From contig CAJFCJ010000080.1 in assembly GCA_904063045.1 (NCBI GenBank), forward strand, positions 1 to 58,044: a DNA stretch of 58,044 bases. The letters are read 5' to 3'. The position numbers and the translations under genes were made by a program. Shown here piece after piece: positions 53,933-58,044 of the stretch. The DNA is from Dimorphilus gyrociliatus. Lineage: Eukaryota; Annelida; Polychaeta; Dinophilidae. Positions within the stretch are counted from its first letter, which is position 1; each line of letters opens with the position of its first letter. The notes beneath the pieces are model-generated. The model was not told the DNA's origin and ran no database searches. It worked only from the letters and a program-made list of their open reading frames with translations.

Positions 53933-56900
53933 TTATTTTTCATCTCTAGCAAATTTAAGCCTATCAGATGACGCACATCTAGCTAAATGACATTTGATTA
54001 ATAATTTTCTAAGAAATACTCCAAGTGAAGTAATATCTTGGTTTTGATTGTCCATATTCTTCACAACACTATTGCATATTGATAAATAATATTTCCATTT
54101 TTGTGAGTCTAAAATCTAAAATTTAAAAATTTTATTATTCATCAGTACTACACTTTTGGGTCTGGGAGAAAATGGCCCATTATTTGGTGTTTAACCCTAA
54201 CCCAACAGTTAACAACACCCTTTCCACTTTATGCTTCCTAACCTTCAGGTCAGCCCTACATGAACTGAAAAATATGAAAATGCAAATTTTCCTAACCCTA
54301 GAAATGTTTAAAAACTTACCCTAAACTCCAGCCAACTGGGCCGTTTTCTCCCAACCCCTACACTTTCTATCTAAACTGATAATTAATTGTAAAAATTTAC
54401 TTCAACAGATACACATTGCAATCCAATTTTTCCATCAAGAGATATATTCCTCTGATGTAAAAAGTCAATTGCTATTGTTACAGATTTCAAACACTTGAAA
54501 TAATTTAAATTTTGGAATAAATCTTTCTCAAAGGTTAATTTCTTAATTTGAGTACTATGAGTAATACATGACAGAAAATGTTGATTATGTTTTCCTAATA
54601 GCTCAGCAGCTATAAGAAATATAAAATTATATTGCATCTGTACTTGAAATTTTTTTGAAAGGTTTTTTTTACCTAATTCCATGATCTCTTTAGAAATTTC
54701 ATGCCTAAGTTGAGTTTCCTTTTCCTGTTTTCTTAACTTTTTATGTAGCATTAAAGCTTTCCATTCATTGATGGATAAACAAAATGGAATTATAAAGAAT
54801 ATTAAAAAAATCTTGATAGATATTAACAAACAATTAACAAAGTATCCAAAATTAATTAAAGAGAATCTTGTAACTAAAACTAACAGCAAAGCAAATTATT
54901 TGAAATCAGAAAACTACTTTACTTCTATTACCAGTTATTGTAAATGGAATCCAATATATTGCATTTAAAAGTATACCAATTAAAACTGGTATTGAAAGTT
55001 TTAGCCTACTCGAGTTTGAAATATCTGTTTTAAATTTGAAATATGAATTGATAATTTTGTGAAAAATGCAAATATAAATTGAAAATGTAGATATATTTTC
55101 AATGAACAATATTATTCCGTAATTCAAATAAACAAAATACCAATCATTTGTATTGTAATTGTTAAGAATATTATTCATACAAATTGCAGATTTTGAGTAG
55201 AAATTCTTTGAAGAAAGAAAGTGGAATTCAGACATTCAACTCGATCAAAATTTTAATTAATTTTAATTATTGGATAAAATAAAACTGGTAGCATTGAGCA
55301 GGTAATTGAAAATATGTAATTCAGTAGCTGTATATATATAGAATTGATCTAGTTTTTAATATTTTTTTCATTGGCATAAAAACAATAAAAAAATGATCCA
55401 AGCCAACTATCAATGTATTTCCGCATATAAACAAAATTGAAAATGTCATAAATAGGCCTATAGCTGAACATAATAGGCTTTTTCTCCAAATATTGTAATG
55501 TTTAAAAAATTGATTTTAAAAAATAAAATTTTTATAAACAAGAACTGAAAGGCAAATTGCAAAAAGAACACTTTGAAATGAGGAACAATTATTGAAAATT
55601 TGTGAAATTCTTTTAAAATTCAAAATTCGAAATATTAATAGAAAAACGTTTTGTATTGCGCAAAAAATTGCCAAAAATAAAAAAAATCTTGATAGAACTC
55701 TGCTACCGAAGAGATGTTTACATGAAAAACTGCTGGAACTGTTTGGCAGACATTTTACTTTTCTCGTGTTGGACACAGCTTTAAAAAAACAACAAAGAAC
55801 GTAATGTTTACTTGAAATTGCTTTTAAATTTGAAAAATTTTCAAATATCAATACGATATGCTTCCATTTTAAATTTATGTCGTTTATGAATAATTGACTG
55901 ACATTACTCAAGGTTCTTAACACTTCCGTGTGAATTGAATGAATATTTGAATTTGATAGTTTGTAAAAACTGGAGTTTGTAAAGATTTTTAAACATTACC
56001 ATGGTTACAATTGATATATCGGAAGAAGATAAGTCAAGATATATCAAATGGGGAAACAATGAGGAAAAGGAAAACTCTTTTAGATCTTTTAATGGATTTT
56101 TGGATAAATCTAAATATTGCATTAAAATTCCTTTATTTAAATTATCCATTTTCTTTATGTAATTATTTTGTAATGTTAAATTAACTAAATTTGGAAGATA
56201 GAAACTTTTATTAAATTTCAATTCAACTTTCAAATTTGTAATTGACATTTTTAAAATATTGACAGAGAACAATTTTGATTTGAATGAATACTAGTTATTT
56301 ATAGATATAATTTTAAAATATCTATCAAAATTTAATAGTTCAAGGTTAAATGATTGAAAATTTGAATTCAAGTTATTTGAACAATTGATAGTTGCTATTG
56401 AATTGTTACAAATACAGTATGAAGGGCAGTTGGTAAGTTTTGGGCAAAAATTTTCATCATTTTTACTTCTACAATCTAAAATACCATTTCACACTTTTTT
56501 TGTTATTATATACTTATTTTCATGTTTGCATTTGAAATATCCAGCTGGGAAATAATTATCTATAACAGAGAAGGCATTTAAGTGAGAGAAAACAGAGATT
56601 TCAATACCATATCCATCTTCATCATCTCCATACCAACAATGATTTTCTCCATCACAAATTTGCTCAATTGAAATACAGTAAGTAAAATATTTACATTGAT
56701 ACTCCCCTGGGAAGCATTTTGACCTTTTACAATTTTCAAGGTCATTAAATGGGGGGAAAAGTTTATTCTTTAAATTTTTACCACTATCATATGTCAAGTG
56801 ACATTTATAAGAATAAAAATATTTCATATTTTCTAATCTATAATTTTCTTCAAAAAGACTTTGTTCAAAGTTAAAAAAAATGAGATATTTGTTTTGAATT

Positions 56901-57913
56901 TCTTGAATTTTTCTTACCTTATGATATTTTTGTAGAAATTATTGCAAATATATAAAGAAGAAAAGTAGTCTGATTCATTTAATTTATTTTCACCACTTTC
57001 TGGTGTTCTGTTCAAAAATTATCTCTCTAGATCTAGCTTTACAACTTTAAAATATTTTCTTACTGTAGACTGTAAATTAGAAAGAAACATTTATCAAATA
57101 CTGTAAGGAATCTATTGATGGAAAAGTTGCGTTTTTCTTATCTTTTAAATTCTTAAAGCACATGAACATGTTTTGAATGTCGGTTTCGTTATAACTTCTT
57201 TTTTTATAATTAGAAAAGAAAAATTCATTTTTTAAATATTCATTAAAATTTGCATAAAAAATTTTACTTGATGTTATGTAAGCAATTGTAAATTATAATT
57301 GACGCTTTTCGCTTCATTTTCGACGCCATTTTGCCATTTTGTGTAGAATATTCTGTTGAAATTCTATGAAAGCCTAATTAGTGTTACGGTTAGGATAAAT
57401 GCTTAGAAATAATATCTTTACAAGAATTTGACATAATCCATTGTTTGCAGACAATTGATAATTTCATCTCTGTTTCGTAATCAACTTAAAAAAATATGCA
57501 AATATAAAAGCCAGATTTTTTTGCTTACCCAGAATGATTGAATTTTAAAATGCAATTTTTAAGTTGAATTTCAAGAAATCTTCTAAACTCTAAAAGATGT
57601 TTTCGGTAGCCTTTAATGAAATATTCTCTGAAACTGAATTGGATTTTAATTGAAAGATTTTTTTTGAATGTTTCAAATATTTCAACCTGTATTTCGAATT
57701 CATTGATTTTCCATCACACTCATTAAGATCATCTACAAAATAACACCTGTCCTTACATAAATGATAATATTGGTGTGACAATTTCAATTGTTCATTTAAA
57801 AATATTGAACAGTCAATTGGCAAATGTTTCAAATTCAAAACTTGCTGACATTTATTGTATTTGCAAATAAGATAGCTTCTTCTATGATTGTTTATTAAAT
57901 ATTTAAAATACAA
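53933..57913 (-). pseudogene. LDLa-LRR 7TM receptor (GRL101/LGR-like) with kinase-like cytoplasmic tail, multiple lesions
   Basis: Read from 57913 down: a Cys-rich exon (57913-57590); LDLa1 (CFPGEYQCKYFTYC ... CDGENHC) and LDLa2 near 56600-56440; LRRNT (CPSYCIC); LRRs (LVNLTLQNNYI, MQYLDLSKNPL, LIYLDLSSSDI); the hinge (YVLCCFF ... CKHLFGSRVL) leading into TM1-TM2 at 55923-55516; TM3 (IWRKSLLCSAIG, LIVGLDHF); TM4; TM5-TM6 to 54920; a 52-bp intron; TM7 (SLINFGYFVNCLL); then a tail with FLHQRN and, after a 285-bp intron, QDITSLGVFLRKLL, loosely like protein-kinase subdomains. Lesions: TGA at 56489-56491 where an LDLa cysteine is expected, TAG near 56293, TAA at 55516, and frameshifts near 55910, 55360 and 55255. 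Hence a pseudogene. Confidence 0.7.
54157..54357. mobile_element. Small TIR element (MITE) in the last receptor intron
   Basis: 201 bp, with ~20-bp imperfect inverted ends (GGGTCTGGGAGAAAATGGCC and the complement of GGCCGTTTTCTCCCAACCC). It is flanked by a 9-bp direct repeat CTACACTTT at 54148-54156 and 54358-54366. Nine-base target duplications are typical of MULE-type elements. It contains CCCTAA-like patches (about 54193-54203, 54291-54300). Confidence 0.65.
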
Positions 57914-58044
57914 TAACTGATGATAGAAAGTATTCAGTACTCATTCTTCTCATTTGACTCATTTTCTATGGAGAAGATCAAGGAAGAAGAGAGAGAATTT
58001 TTTAAGTTTATTAATTTTCTTTAAATTTAAACTACCGCAAAACA
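57914..58044. other. Window end, nothing recognised
   Basis: AT-rich; may hold upstream exons or promoter of the receptor locus. Confidence 0.3.

Noticed and set aside
55516-57913. Receptor locus as a functional gene with many tiny introns
   Set aside because: Two short introns do fit, but the TGA at the LDLa cysteine, the in-frame TAG and TAA and several shifts have no fitting splice sites.
1-58044. tRNA and rRNA genes
   Set aside because: No convincing A/B-box pair with cloverleaf or rRNA core sequence was seen by reading; a tRNAscan-SE/Infernal run would be decisive.

Overview
The window is AT-rich animal nuclear DNA. Its genes have short introns of about 45-60 bp and encode metazoan extracellular modules (PAN/apple, C-type lectin, SRCR, LDL-receptor class A, LRR-plus-7TM receptors). 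CCCTAA/TTAGGG tracts, the common animal telomere repeat, are scattered throughout. An invertebrate is clear. A rotifer or other lophotrochozoan is only a guess, based on the GRL101-like LDLa/LRR/7TM receptor and on a telomere-repeat-linked composite that recalls rotifer terminons.

Layout. 1-4.5 kb: LTR fragments, a tandem-PAN secreted protein gene cut short by repeats, and a degenerate hammerhead motif. 4.5-13.5 kb: a composite of two minus-strand proteins (one perhaps SGNH-like), a ~690-bp repeat (called R1 here) carrying a hammerhead ribozyme and ending in CCCTAA repeats, ~180-bp tandem repeats, a related plus-strand protein, a second R1 with hammerhead and CCCTAA repeats, and then a 5'-truncated Penelope-like element with an intact-looking reverse transcriptase and GIY-YIG endonuclease. 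13.5-17.3 kb: repeats and a pair of ~360-bp inverted repeats enclosing a small two-exon gene for a secreted cysteine-rich peptide.

17.3-27.9 kb: a mosaic of broken Ty3/gypsy-type elements. Element A is an LTR-gag-protease fragment. Element C is an inverted protease-RT fragment between two copies of another LTR-like repeat (F). Element D is RNase H, integrase, envelope-like glycoprotein and 3' LTR. Several joints consist of telomeric repeats. A MULE transposase remnant and a solo LTR follow. 28-33.6 kb: a stranded LRR-GPCR exon, a long hairpin, and a further envelope remnant with its 3' LTR (element E). 34.2-37.2 kb: a membrane protein with five C-type lectin domains. 37.4-43.9 kb: element B, which has lost most of pol and has a changed protease active site. 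It sits in the 5' half of a second Penelope-like element (ORF1 plus the start of ORF2).

44-49 kb: LTR, an LDLa exon, a minus-strand multi-domain receptor (Ig-like, SRCR, C-type lectin) and a third R1. 49.5-50.8 kb: a zinc-finger/LRR protein with a predicted myristoylated N terminus. 51.5-53.4 kb: a solo LTR with an assembly defect at the single N, plus an envelope scrap. 53.9-57.9 kb: an LDLa-LRR-7TM receptor pseudogene whose cytoplasmic tail weakly resembles a protein kinase, with a small TIR element in its last intron.

The host genes that can be recognised are mostly cell-surface or recognition proteins. The rest is retroelement debris in which telomeric repeats recur at breakpoints and element ends, so the region may be, or once have been, subtelomeric.
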